Positions 17,838 through 27,176 of a DNA stretch of 64,000 bases are shown piece by piece; the first letter of the stretch is position 1; each line of letters opens with the position of its first letter. The stretch is taken from NCBI RefSeq assembly GCF_030913705.1, contig NZ_CP133190.1:3053501-3117500 (forward strand), written 5' to 3'. The DNA comes from Anaerocolumna sp. MB42-C2. GTDB taxonomy: Bacteria > Bacillota > Clostridia > Lachnospirales > Lachnospiraceae. Both the position numbers and the translations under genes were made by a program. A model generated the notes under the pieces. That model did no database searches, was not told the DNA's origin, and saw nothing but the letters and a program-made list of their open reading frames with translations.

Positions 17838-18871
17838 GATCTGCTTCCTTCTGAATGAATATTCGGGATCGTAATTCGAACATCCGTCCCCATTCCCGGC
17901 AAACTATATACATGTATACCATATTCTTCCCCAAATAAAAGTTTTATCCTGCGGCATACATTTTTAAGTGCTATTCCTCCGCTTTTACCGCGGTCGTCAT
18001 TTACATAACTTACGGATACCCGCTCAAGTTTAGCATTGAGTTCTTCCAGTTTATCTTCCGGAATTCCGACCCCGTCATCTTTAATACTGATATAGAATTT
18101 TGTATCCGATAGTTCAAAATCTAAAACAACTACTCCGGCATTTGACTTTTTTTCAAGTCCATGAAAAATAGCGTTTTCAATAATTGGCTGCAATGTTAAT
18201 TTAGGAATCTTTAATTGCAAAATATCTTGCTGTTTCTCCGGTAAATTAAAAACTATTTTTAATTTTTCCCCAAATCGGTATTCCTGTATTGCGAAATAAT
18301 TTTCTACGTTTTCTATTTCACTTTCAAGCGTTACCAAATTTTCTGTTTCCGTAATCGTATAGCGAAAAAATTTCGAAAGTGCTTCTGTTATATTAGCAAT
18401 ATCCTCCTTGCCGGCACATAACGCATCACCCCGGATAGCATCTAACGTATTATAAAGAAAATGTGGATTGATCTGATTCTGTAAAGCTAGATATTCTGCC
18501 TGTTTTGTAGAGATTTTAATTGCACTTTGTTTATCTAACATATTATGCAATCGCTGTAAAACCTCTTGTAACTCCGGAACAATTTGATAGTCTTCCTCAA
18601 ATAATTCTTCATAGATTAATCCATCCTTAAACTTTTTAAATTTATTTATTTTTCGCAGATAAGGCAACATGATTTTATGCTCAAATACATATACGAGAAA
18701 GCTGAATAAAAGAATAATAAAAAAGGTACTCCCCCAAAATACTTTAGAATCAATTATTTGATATTGGTATAATACGATAAGAAAAGAAAAGCTCAACGTT
18801 ATTACCATTGCAAATAAAATAAAAACAACAAGAAAAATTTGTTTGGAAAATGTTTCATACTCCTTTTTCAT
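17834..18871 (-). CDS. Sensor histidine kinase, LytS/YesM type
   Basis: A 345-residue membrane kinase with two transmembrane helices (about 11-33 and 44-65) and almost no extracytoplasmic loop, so direct sensing of an outside sugar is unlikely. A short coiled linker precedes the His_kinase domain with the phosphoacceptor motif NQINPHFLYNTLD (His near 137), then HATPase with PIIENAIFHG (N box) and DDGVGIP (G1). It follows the response-regulator gene by 11 bases and overlaps the ABC-like gene by 4. With no sensor domain, the signal may come from a partner protein. Confidence 0.92.
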   Translation of the reverse strand: MKKEYETFSKQIFLVVFILFAMVITLSFSFLIVLYQYQIIDSKVFWGSTFFIILLFSFLVYVFEHKIMLPYLRKINKFKKFKDGLIYEELFEEDYQIVPELQEVLQRLHNMLDKQSAIKISTKQAEYLALQNQINPHFLYNTLDAIRGDALCAGKEDIANITEALSKFFRYTITETENLVTLESEIENVENYFAIQEYRFGEKLKIVFNLPEKQQDILQLKIPKLTLQPIIENAIFHGLEKKSNAGVVVLDFELSDTKFYISIKDDGVGIPEDKLEELNAKLERVSVSYVNDDRGKSGGIALKNVCRRIKLLFGEEYGIHVYSLPGMGTDVRITIPNIHSEGSRS

Positions 18872-18882
18872 TCATCCACCTG

Positions 18883-20490
18883 CTAACGATATAATTTACG
18901 GTATTCCGACGGGGTTAAGCCTGTAATCCTTTTAAAAACCTTTGAAAAATATTTAAAATCAGAGTATCCGACTTCCGTTGAAATATCAATCAGTGACCGG
19001 TTCGTTGATGCAAGAAAATTCTTTGCATTTTGAACGCGGATTTCCATAACATATTCCATAAAGTTTTTCCCGGTTTCCTTCTTAAAAAGTGAAGAAAAGT
19101 AGGCAGGATTAAACCCTATTTGTGCACTGATGCTTTCTAAACTTAATGCTAAATTGTAATTATCGTTAATATATTGCTTTGCCAGACGTATTGGTTTCGT
19201 TTCAGCCAGTTTTATACTTTCACGATATCGTTCCAGCAGTTCATTAATTTCTTTTTCCAGCCCGTTAAAAACATCGTCCGGTGAAAAATAGGTCTCATAT
19301 AATTTTTCATAATATGATACAGGCGGAATAACAAACTCACTGCTAAAGTCTTTAAAACCATAGACTATAATACCAATGACTTCCATATAGCAGTCAAATA
19401 CTAATTTTCCATTTGTGCTGTAAGGAAGCACCCGGATTTTCAGCTCTTGTAATATATTTGAAATCCCATCCGGATTAAACCTTTCCAGATTACCGCGCAG
19501 ATCGTTTTTCATCTGAACATCTACAATATCGCTTACTTCTCTTTTATCTTCCTTTCTATCCTGATACTCAATAATATATTTTTCCTGTCCCGATAATCTG
19601 TTAAAAATGGCTTCTTGGGCCTGTCCCAAAGAACTTGTTAATTCTTTCAGGTTATCAATGACGGAACCGATTCCTATATATACCTTAAGTTCCCGGAATA
19701 TACTCTTTAAATTAATAATGTCGAGTCTCATTTTCTTCAATTGCTTTTTCACTTCAAAAAGAGAGGGCTCATTTACATTAATAATTAAAATAATACTGTC
19801 TTCATATTCCATAAAAATAATTTCCTGGCAATATTTTGTTAACCGTTCTTTCAGCATTTGCTGTATTTTCGTTAATGCCATGTCACGCTCTTCATCACTT
19901 AAGCGCTTGCCTCGGATGAACGGCTGAATTTTTAATACTGTATAATAACCTTCTATAAAATGAGTATGATACTCTTTATTAAACTCCTCGATATTATTTA
20001 AATTTATCTTTTCCGGATTCAATATCAGATCTGCGATAAGTGATTTTTTCACTTTTTCACTGGAACTCTCCGCAAGAGATTTCCATTTGTTCTGCTCGAT
20101 CTGCTGCTCCAATATATTATAATGCTTTTCTTTTATTTTAATAAGTGTGTTTACCAGTTCTTCTTTTCTCAAAGGTTTAAGCAAATAATCCTGTACTCCG
20201 TAATGAATTGCATTTTGGGCATATTCAAAATTACTGTATCCGCTGATAATAATAAAGCTAATATCCGGATAGGCTCCCTTTGCTTGTTTTATCATCTCAA
20301 GGCCATCGCAATTTGGCATCCGGATATCCGAAATAACAATGTCAGGTTTATTTTCAATGATATATTCCAAAGCAGTCTGGCCATCATGTAAGATATCTAC
20401 AACTTCTAAATTCATAACTTCCCAGTCAACGAGATGTAAAATCAATTGACATACTTTTACTTCATCATCAACAATTAGTACTTTAAGCAA
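18883..20490 (-). CDS. Response regulator, YesN/AraC type
   Basis: A 535-residue response regulator: receiver domain (residues 1-120) with acidic pair DD at 8-9, phosphoacceptor Asp55 in VISDIRMP and the conserved Lys in DYLLKPL; a long middle region (about 150-420); and a C-terminal pair of AraC helix-turn-helix motifs (SLESISAQIGFNPAYFSSLFKKETG, LIDISTEVGYSDFKYFSKVFKRITG, PSEYR end). The start is TTG after GGAGG. It is the first gene of the regulatory operon. Its probable target is the mglB promoter with 20-bp-spaced repeats. Confidence 0.93.
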   Translation of the reverse strand: MLKVLIVDDEVKVCQLILHLVDWEVMNLEVVDILHDGQTALEYIIENKPDIVISDIRMPNCDGLEMIKQAKGAYPDISFIIISGYSNFEYAQNAIHYGVQDYLLKPLRKEELVNTLIKIKEKHYNILEQQIEQNKWKSLAESSSEKVKKSLIADLILNPEKINLNNIEEFNKEYHTHFIEGYYTVLKIQPFIRGKRLSDEERDMALTKIQQMLKERLTKYCQEIIFMEYEDSIILIINVNEPSLFEVKKQLKKMRLDIINLKSIFRELKVYIGIGSVIDNLKELTSSLGQAQEAIFNRLSGQEKYIIEYQDRKEDKREVSDIVDVQMKNDLRGNLERFNPDGISNILQELKIRVLPYSTNGKLVFDCYMEVIGIIVYGFKDFSSEFVIPPVSYYEKLYETYFSPDDVFNGLEKEINELLERYRESIKLAETKPIRLAKQYINDNYNLALSLESISAQIGFNPAYFSSLFKKETGKNFMEYVMEIRVQNAKNFLASTNRSLIDISTEVGYSDFKYFSKVFKRITGLTPSEYRKLYR

Positions 20491-20711
20491 TGCTTAGCCT
20501 CCTTACAATTGTTATTTGTTAATTCCGGTAAATTACAAGCTTCTTCTGATTATATTTCTATTCTAGCATCAGTTTTTAACAATGTAAAGCAAAGTATACT
20601 GTCAAACAATAAAAAACAGGGCTTATTATATAAAAACATCATAGAAACTCACATATTGTAGCTATATGTTATGTAATTATACAATTTCAGAGCTGCATTC
20701 TTCCTATCACA

Positions 20712-22562
20712 TTATTGATAGTATTGTGCCTGAGCATTCCATAACTCATAATACTTTCCATTGCTATCTTTCAGAAGTTCATCATGTGTTCCGCGCTGAA
20801 TAATCCCCCCTTGATCAAATACGAATATTCTTTCACAGAATCTACAGGATGAGAGTCTATGTGAAATAAATATGGCCGCTTTTTCACCAACAATCTGATT
20901 GAATTTTGTATATATTTCTGATTCAGCAATGGGATCAAGTGCTGCAGTTGGCTCATCAAAAATAATGAATGGAGCATCCTTATAGAAAGCTCTTGCAATT
21001 GCAAGCTTTTGTTCTTCTCCCCCTGATATATCCACACCCTCAACATCTACATTCTTATATAGGTACTGTTCAAGCTTATTTGGTAAACTTTCAGCTTTCT
21101 CATTAAGACCTGCCGTCTTTAATGCATCCCATACCCGCTTTTCGTCATAATGAACAGATGCTGCAACATTTTCGCCCATTGGAAATGCAAAGACTTTAAA
21201 ATCCTGAAATACAACAGAAAATAACTCAAGATATGTTTCACGCTTATAATTTTCGATACTAATTCCATTCAAAGTGATATACCCTTCCTGGGGCTGGTAA
21301 AATCCACATAATAATTTAATCATTGTAGTTTTTCCAGAACCATTAACTCCAACGATAGCTGTCTGGCTGTTTGAAGTTATCTTAAAAGATACATTCTTCA
21401 ATGCATATTCATCTGTAGAGGGATACTTAAAACTTACATTATGAAATTCGATTGTAAAGCCGCTTTGTTCTTTTGGTATCCTCTCGCCTTTTGAAGATAC
21501 ACTCGATAAATCGATATATTCATACAAAACTTTCAGATAATCATTGTTGCTGATGATTTGTGACATAGAGACAAAGAGATTCTGAATAGAAGAAATCAGT
21601 ATTACGATGGATGCGTAACTTTGTGATACATTACCTAAACTGATATATCCTTTAAGTGCTCTTAAACCAATGACACCATAGGTAAGTCCTCCGATAAATG
21701 CCCCAATGATTATATTGGAACCAAAATACATTTGTATCAGTCTGGATCTTCTGATTAAAATATTCATCCAGGGTTTACGTGCTTTATCTCGGATCTCACC
21801 AATGATTAAATCTCTTTGGTTAAAGATATGTATGTCTTTCGCTGCTTTATCATCTTCCATATAGTTAAAATGGTAATAATCAATATAACGATTTGTGGCA
21901 CAATTTTTGTAAAGGCCAAATTCCTCTTCGCTTTCTTTTTTTGAATTCCTTACAGTTAATGTGATACAGCCGATAACAATTATGGTATACGACAAGCCAA
22001 CTCCCAATGAAGCAAAATTATTAATTTCTCCTGAGGTTTTTATAAACACTCTTATAATGATAATAACCGCAGTTATCAATGAGATACTATTGGCCACAAG
22101 GCTTGTAATCAAGTGGGCAACGCTGGTAATACCTCCATTTATCATAAACATGGAGCCCACAATCCTGGAATGCAGCTCATTATATTTTGGATCTTCCATT
22201 TTGGCGTAATCTAAATTCTGCTTAATATTATTAAGATATTTTTTAAATTCATGATGAAATAACACATTCCTGATATTTATCTTTTCTAGTAAAAAAACAG
22301 ATAATATATTAAAAATTAATGTGCCTGCCGTTGTTATAAGAACGTAGCGGATCAAAATCGCAGGATTTCTCTCTCCGATTAATTCATCAATAATCAAAGA
22401 GGACATACAGATTGCGATATAAGGAGTTAATGCATCAATGAATGCTTTCATCACATTGTTCTTTAAAATATTAGGCGATAGTTCAGAAATTATGGACAGT
22501 GCTCGTTTTATCAAACTTATGTTCTCTGAAAAACTAACTTTTTCCCCTTTCTTTCTTTTCAC
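20712..22562 (-). CDS. ABC exporter half-transporter, second subunit
   Basis: Fused membrane/ATPase ABC exporter, 616 residues. The N-terminal transmembrane domain (about 20-340, six helices) is followed by an ATPase domain with Walker A GVNGSGKTT, Q-loop VVFQDFK, signature ISGGEEQK, Walker B IIFDEPTAALDP and switch ISHRLSS. All catalytic residues are present. The start GTG overlaps the stop of the upstream half-transporter (GTGA), so the two are coupled and probably form a heterodimer. The substrate is unknown; peptides, lipids and drugs are all possible. Confidence 0.9.
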   Translation of the reverse strand: MKRKKGEKVSFSENISLIKRALSIISELSPNILKNNVMKAFIDALTPYIAICMSSLIIDELIGERNPAILIRYVLITTAGTLIFNILSVFLLEKINIRNVLFHHEFKKYLNNIKQNLDYAKMEDPKYNELHSRIVGSMFMINGGITSVAHLITSLVANSISLITAVIIIIRVFIKTSGEINNFASLGVGLSYTIIVIGCITLTVRNSKKESEEEFGLYKNCATNRYIDYYHFNYMEDDKAAKDIHIFNQRDLIIGEIRDKARKPWMNILIRRSRLIQMYFGSNIIIGAFIGGLTYGVIGLRALKGYISLGNVSQSYASIVILISSIQNLFVSMSQIISNNDYLKVLYEYIDLSSVSSKGERIPKEQSGFTIEFHNVSFKYPSTDEYALKNVSFKITSNSQTAIVGVNGSGKTTMIKLLCGFYQPQEGYITLNGISIENYKRETYLELFSVVFQDFKVFAFPMGENVAASVHYDEKRVWDALKTAGLNEKAESLPNKLEQYLYKNVDVEGVDISGGEEQKLAIARAFYKDAPFIIFDEPTAALDPIAESEIYTKFNQIVGEKAAIFISHRLSSCRFCERIFVFDQGGIIQRGTHDELLKDSNGKYYELWNAQAQYYQ

Positions 22563-24400
22563 TCTTCTACCCCCTTGGTTTCGCTCTTATAGTATTGACG
22601 TTGTATTTCAAATAGTTCTTTATATTTTCCGGATAATTTCATTAATTCATCATGGGTTCCGCTCTCTGCAATTGTTCCCTGATCTAACAGTATAATGCGG
22701 TCACAGAATCTTGTAGACGAAAGCCGATGCGAAATATAGATTGCAGTACGATTTTTAGTTAAATCATTATATTTTAAATACATCTCCTGTTCTGCAATCG
22801 GATCCAGTGCAGCCGTTGGTTCATCCAGAATAATCAATGGAGCTTCCTTATATATGGCACGTGCCAGCATTAATTTCTGTGTTTCTCCACCAGATAAGTT
22901 AATTCCACCCTCAATCACAGAAGGTACCAATTCTGTGTCCAAACCATTTGGTAACGATCTAATCTTTTCATTTAATCCTGACAATTTTACAGCCTTGTGC
23001 AATTTTTCCTTGTCGATGCTGCTATCGTTGTTATATCCAATGTTTCTTGCTATACTCATTGGAAGAAGACACACATTCTGAAATGATGCACTAATCAACT
23101 TGTAATATTCATCTCGATTATACTCACGTATATCAATTCCATTGAACAAAATTCTACCTGATATCGGTTCTAGCAATCCGCAAACCAGCTTAATAAGAGT
23201 AGTCTTTCCGGCACCGTTATTCCCGACAACTGCAAGCTTCTCACCTTTATTTATCGTTAAATTGATATGATTCAGTATGGTATAATCACTGCCCTCATAT
23301 TGAAAACTGACGTCTTCAAAACTTATTTCACATGGAGCCTTCACATCTGGGATCGCAGCTCCCTTTTCTCTCTTCATATGATCCTTTGTCTCAATCAAAT
23401 AGCGATAATCATCCACACGATAATTGGCATTGGATAAACCACTGATTCTTGATACGATTTGGCTTAACCATTGCCCGAATCCAGTTATTACACCAAAATA
23501 TAGCGTAAAATCACCAATTGTCATATTGGAATGGAACATTCTCCATAACAAATAAAGATACGCCCCTCCATTACGGACAAATACCAGTAAAACTTCGATC
23601 AGCTGCTGATTTGTATACTTTCTCTGTACTTTTCTTTCTAATTCTTTAAATTCATTAATATACTTACTGGTGTTTTCATTAATCCAATTCATCATTTTAT
23701 AAATTTTTATATCTTTTGCCATAAGTGAATTGCTGATATCGTCTAAAACATAACCAAGACGTCGATTCACAACTGCTCTCTCTTCTTTAACACTAATCTC
23801 CCATTGCTGTATTTTGATTGAAACAATTCCATCAATCAAGTATGTAACAAGCAATATTAATATAACAATTGGATTTAGCAATAAAATAACTGTACTAAAT
23901 GAAATTAGTCCCAGCATGCTCTTTAAGAACTCTACAAGATTGATATAGTAGGATGCCATGTTAACGTACACGTTTCTGTTTATGGCACTATGCCCCTTTT
24001 CAATCTTCATTTTTCCCTCTTTTGACATTGCTATGCTATAATCCATGTCCAGGGACTTCCAGTCTTTTTCTATGTAAAACCGCATATTTAAGATTCGTAT
24101 CGCACCAATAATCACACTTTGTTCCGAGAAAAAACCAGCATATCTGAAAATAATTAATACCACGGTTAAGATACCTATACGAAATAAAAATTCACTGTCA
24201 GAAACAGACTGACCAATGGAATCTAATACTACTTTAGGAAAATAAATTCCTACTAATGAAACGATTAATTCCGATAAAATACGTAAAATCCATACAAACA
24301 CCGGTTTTTTCTCAAATATCCATTGCTCCTTGATCATAAACCGAAAATTACTTAATACACCATGTGTTGCATGTTCCTTATCTTTTTGTTTGACCTTCAT
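22559..24400 (-). CDS. ABC exporter half-transporter, first subunit
   Basis: A 613-residue fused ABC exporter, first of a two-gene unit. Six predicted helices in the first 340 residues; ATPase domain with Walker A GNNGAGKTT, Q-loop ASFQNVCLLP, signature LSGGETQK, Walker B LIILDEPTAALDP and switch ISHRLSS. Both subunits keep a catalytic Glu, so this is not the asymmetric type with one dead site. GGGGAA precedes the ATG. No precursor peptide, protease or modification gene is adjacent, so peptide export is not specifically supported. Confidence 0.9.
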   Translation of the reverse strand: MKVKQKDKEHATHGVLSNFRFMIKEQWIFEKKPVFVWILRILSELIVSLVGIYFPKVVLDSIGQSVSDSEFLFRIGILTVVLIIFRYAGFFSEQSVIIGAIRILNMRFYIEKDWKSLDMDYSIAMSKEGKMKIEKGHSAINRNVYVNMASYYINLVEFLKSMLGLISFSTVILLLNPIVILILLVTYLIDGIVSIKIQQWEISVKEERAVVNRRLGYVLDDISNSLMAKDIKIYKMMNWINENTSKYINEFKELERKVQRKYTNQQLIEVLLVFVRNGGAYLYLLWRMFHSNMTIGDFTLYFGVITGFGQWLSQIVSRISGLSNANYRVDDYRYLIETKDHMKREKGAAIPDVKAPCEISFEDVSFQYEGSDYTILNHINLTINKGEKLAVVGNNGAGKTTLIKLVCGLLEPISGRILFNGIDIREYNRDEYYKLISASFQNVCLLPMSIARNIGYNNDSSIDKEKLHKAVKLSGLNEKIRSLPNGLDTELVPSVIEGGINLSGGETQKLMLARAIYKEAPLIILDEPTAALDPIAEQEMYLKYNDLTKNRTAIYISHRLSSTRFCDRIILLDQGTIAESGTHDELMKLSGKYKELFEIQRQYYKSETKGVEE

Positions 24401-24530
24401 GTATATTCCCCTTATTTACACCTTATAGATCGTTATAATACTTAACTATAATTTTCTTAATTGTAATTTTATCATACAAGCTGATACATTTTGGTTCATT
24501 AATTATGTCTTTGAATTAGGTTCCTTATAA

Positions 24531-24693
24531 ATTACTGTTCACAGGCCAATAAGCGCGACGTGTTTTTTGTGAGTGTATTGTCCAGAAAACCGGAGAATTG
24601 CAGCGTAGGAACGCTGTCTTCGCGTTTTGTGTGCATCGGAAGTCTGTTATTGTTCGCGGAACTGCTGCTTTTTGCAGGGGAGTGAACAGTAAC
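24531..24693. mobile_element. MITE-like palindromic element, copy 2 (163 bp)
   Basis: Twelve-base terminal inverted repeats, ATTACTGTTCAC at 24531 and GTGAACAGTAAC ending at 24693 (11 of 12 match), are flanked by an 8-base direct repeat CCTTATAA (24523-24530 and 24694-24701), a target-site duplication. It encodes no transposase. Its right 49 bases match the element at 4399 in inverted orientation. Confidence 0.8.
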
Positions 24694-24780
24694 CCTTATA
24701 ACCTTATTGTACATCGTACCAAAAAAATTACTAGACTTTAATTACAGCTTATGGTATGATGTATAATGTATTATGCGTAA

Positions 24781-24813
24781 AAAAAGCTTCTTCAAAACTT
24801 GAAGAAGCTTTTT
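24781..24813. terminator. Bidirectional hairpin terminator
   Basis: AAAAAGCTTCTTCAA (24781-24795) and TTGAAGAAGCTTTTT (24799-24813) are perfectly complementary around a 3-base loop, with T runs on both strands. Confidence 0.85.
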
Positions 24814-24833
24814 ATTGCAATATTCTTATTTAT

Positions 24834-24986
24834 CTAATTCTTCGTAAATTCAAGTAAAGGAAATAACTCCGCCCACTCATGTGCAATACACATTTGATTA
24901 ACCATATCTTTAATGCTATCCCAATGATTCCGCATTTCTTTGATTTACTGAGCTTTCTTAGTAAGAATAACTACCCGTCTCCACAT
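24834..24986 (-). pseudogene. Short degraded coding fragment with an internal stop
   Basis: The minus-strand frame reads MWRRVVILTKKAQ, a stop, then IKEMRNHWDSIKDMVNQMC... ending in LFPLLEFTKN. The two parts share one frame and look like coding sequence broken by a nonsense change. No family is recognised. A downstream start at ATG CGG could yield a 33-residue peptide, but no good ribosome binding site is present. Confidence 0.35.
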
Positions 24987-25046
24987 GCCTTAAGAAGACA
25001 AAAATTCCGATACTAATAAATGCTACTTCTTCAAAGCGAGGGTGCA

Positions 25047-25613
25047 TTAATAGAAATCTTTCGATACTGCTTCTGTCGCTTTATCAATAAAAGCAGCAAT
25101 TTTGCTGGGACTTTCCTTCATTCCACTATTAACCCACTTTTTTATTATGGCTATACTGCCATATGCGGTAAATGTATACCATTTATCAAATAATTTTTGA
25201 TCAAAATATTTAACTTCTTTCATCCATTTCTCAATATTTATATCGTGGCTGATATAAAGAATACGTTCTAATAATTCTTTGTCCCCATTCTCTGAAAATA
25301 ATACTTCACATATGTTACTATTTGCTTTTATATACTTGCAAATTTCATATGATAGTTTTCCAGACGCTTCAAGGTTCATAGTATGTTCCACAACCTGTCT
25401 GATTTCTTCATATAACTCATCTTCTATAATTGATAAAAGTTCGAACTGATTCGTATAATGCGAATAAAAAGTATTGCGGTTTATATTTGCTTTCTTGCAT
25501 ATATCTGTAACTGTAACTTTGCTGATAGGATGCTCTTTCATAAGTTCCAGTAAACTGTTTTTTATAACCATCTTTGTATATCTCACTCGTTGGTCTGCTT
25601 TTTCGTATGCCAT
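25047..25613 (-). CDS. TetR/AcrR family regulator
   Basis: A 188-residue regulator. The N-terminal helix-turn-helix (residues about 12-60: TKMVIKNSLLELMKEHPISK, DICKKANINRNTFYSHY) is typical of TetR; the rest is a helical ligand domain of the DhaS-like type. It is divergent from the DUF422-like membrane protein gene. A palindrome over the divergent gene's start site suggests it represses that neighbour. Confidence 0.88.
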   Translation of the reverse strand: MAYEKADQRVRYTKMVIKNSLLELMKEHPISKVTVTDICKKANINRNTFYSHYTNQFELLSIIEDELYEEIRQVVEHTMNLEASGKLSYEICKYIKANSNICEVLFSENGDKELLERILYISHDINIEKWMKEVKYFDQKLFDKWYTFTAYGSIAIIKKWVNSGMKESPSKIAAFIDKATEAVSKDFY

Positions 25614-25696
25614 AATATCCTCCCTTAATAAATCAGTAAACGAACAATAATTATATGGTTTGTAAGATATCGAACGTAATGTTATCGAACTGCCTG

Positions 25697-25741
25697 TTGA
25701 TTAAGTAACACTGTATCATTATAATATATTTGAACGTTCAA
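25697..25741 (+). promoter_or_regulatory. Promoter and palindromic operator of the DUF422-like gene
   Basis: TTGATT (25697-25702), a 17-base spacer and TATAAT (25720-25725) read right. TTGAACGTTCAA (25730-25741), a perfect 12-base palindrome, lies at the start point. Two TATCGAAC direct repeats 15 bases apart lie a little further left. Confidence 0.7.
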
Positions 25742-25773
25742 CACAATCATAATTTTAACTGGAGGTACAAATA

Positions 25774-26760
25774 ATGGTAAATATAACGATAGTTCCTGTA
25801 TGGATTATTCAAGATATTTTAGTTTTAATCATTGCCACTTTAATGGTTTTTTATATAATTAATAACGAAGAGCGTCCAAAGATAGTATTAATGCAATTCA
25901 TATGTTTTGTCTTTTTCTACGCCGCAGCCTTTGAAAATGTTGCGGTATCTATGGGACTTATGGGAAATGAAGGTTTTTACGCATATGGGCGCAGTATCCT
26001 AATGATATGCAATATACCATTAACTGTTCCAATTATCGAGTTTCTTATCGTTTACTCAACGTTACGTATTTTGAAGACGATAAATATACCGTCATGGACG
26101 AAACCATTCATTACTGGACTTAGTGCTATGATTTTTGACTTTTCATTGGATCCAGTTGCAGTAAAACAGATTTTTCAAACTTCGGAAGGAATCATTGGCA
26201 GGTGGAGTTATTACCCGATCCCTGGTGAACCTGTAATATATGGGGAACCAGTCATGAATTTTACAGGATGGATTTATATAGCCGGATACTGGACTGCCTT
26301 TATTTTAATCGGTGAATGGTGGCATAAAAAGAAAGGCTACAGTAATCTAATTGGTTATTTATATCCGGTATTGGCTTCCATTCTTTCTCTGGTTTGTTTG
26401 GTTTCACCTATATCCAATTTCTTTAATTATATGGGACCATTTTTCCCCAGAACTTCTAACATGCAATGGGTAATGTTGATTGCACTTTCTGTAATTACAG
26501 TGGGAGTTTTAGTGTTAGCCTTCGTTAAGTTCTGGGATCGTCGGTTTGTTAGCTCTTTGAATTACAAAAAAGATTTTCCAATCATGTTTACTTTCCTGGG
26601 TTTTCCTCTGGTTAATACTATATTTTGCATTATTGGTGGGTACACGCAGGTATTATGGCTTGTTGTCCTGGCACAGGTGTTATTATTGCTCGGCTGGAGT
26701 GGAATTTATATTTTGAGTAAAAAAGTTAATCCAAATAATGAAATGCTCCAAACAAGTTAA
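25774..26760 (+). CDS. Multi-pass membrane protein, DUF422/carotenoid-biosynthesis-like
   Basis: A 328-residue protein with about eight hydrophobic helices. The central segment FDFSLDPVAVKQ ... GRWSYY ... YGEPVMNFTGWIY resembles the DPVA...W...YG.P..NF.GW pattern of the DUF422 (CruF-like) carotenoid biosynthesis family. The match is by motif order, not full alignment. Anaerobic clostridia are not known carotenoid makers and no other carotenoid gene is near, so another hydration or lipid reaction, or transport, is equally possible. AACTGGAGGT precedes the ATG. It is divergent from a TetR gene. Confidence 0.6.
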   Translation: MVNITIVPVWIIQDILVLIIATLMVFYIINNEERPKIVLMQFICFVFFYAAAFENVAVSMGLMGNEGFYAYGRSILMICNIPLTVPIIEFLIVYSTLRILKTINIPSWTKPFITGLSAMIFDFSLDPVAVKQIFQTSEGIIGRWSYYPIPGEPVIYGEPVMNFTGWIYIAGYWTAFILIGEWWHKKKGYSNLIGYLYPVLASILSLVCLVSPISNFFNYMGPFFPRTSNMQWVMLIALSVITVGVLVLAFVKFWDRRFVSSLNYKKDFPIMFTFLGFPLVNTIFCIIGGYTQVLWLVVLAQVLLLLGWSGIYILSKKVNPNNEMLQTS

Positions 26761-26861
26761 ATAAATTTTCAATAAGCAAGCCGTAGTCTGTATTTTGGTA
26801 TAACACTATTTGTTACTGCGTTTCGGCCTGCAATGTGATAAACCTTTACTGTCAATTGGAT

Positions 26862-26904
26862 GCCTCCTATGTACCATTATCATTATAACATAGGAGGCTT
26901 TTTT
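26862..26904 (+). terminator. Terminator after the DUF422-like gene
   Basis: GCCTCCTATGT (26862-26872) pairs with ACATAGGAGGC (26888-26898), followed by six T residues. Confidence 0.85.
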
Positions 26905-26929
26905 ATTTCCCTCCGGGCTACTGTTTATT

Positions 26930-27037
26930 CATTCTCCCCAGCTTAGCTGGGGGAATGTTGCCATAAGTGCCATTCATGATTATTGCCACGGAAATCCCAG
27001 ACTGATAGACAACCTCAATATTCTTAAGAATGAGGTT
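26930..27037. repeat. Two closely spaced hairpins, possible IS200/IS605-type remnant
   Basis: CATTCTCCCCAGCT/AGCTGGGGGAATG (26930-26957, one bulge) and AACCTCA...TGAGGTT (27011-27037, with an inner TTCTTAAGAA palindrome) lie 53 bases apart with no gene between. Subterminal hairpins of this kind mark the ends of IS200/IS605 elements. No TnpA or TnpB sequence is present. Confidence 0.35.
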
Positions 27038-27106
27038 TCCTCTTGATCGGATAATGTTTTATGTAAGGTTTTAATTTTTTATAATGCTAATAATATTTAA
27101 TACTAC

Positions 27107-27156
27107 TTGACATGTGAATTAATTCATTGTATAGTGTGAATGAATTCACACTATAC
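27107..27156 (+). promoter_or_regulatory. Promoter and 28-bp operator of the TetR-hydrolase unit
   Basis: TTGACA (27107-27112), 17 bases, TATAGT (27130-27135). The -10 box lies inside a 28-base dyad with two perfect 13-base arms (27129-27141 and 27144-27156). A second palindrome, TGAATTAATTCA (27115-27126), fills the spacer. This is a typical autorepressor operator. Confidence 0.85.
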
Positions 27157-27176
27157 ATTAAGGAGGAGTATAACCT

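Noticed and set aside
20491-20711. Searched for a second copy of the mgl direct repeat upstream of the response-regulator gene
   Set aside because: Only a TAGAATAG fragment was seen; not enough to call an autoregulatory site.
24532-24714. 60-codon frame spanning the MITE
   Set aside because: It coincides with the element from end to end and is explained by it.
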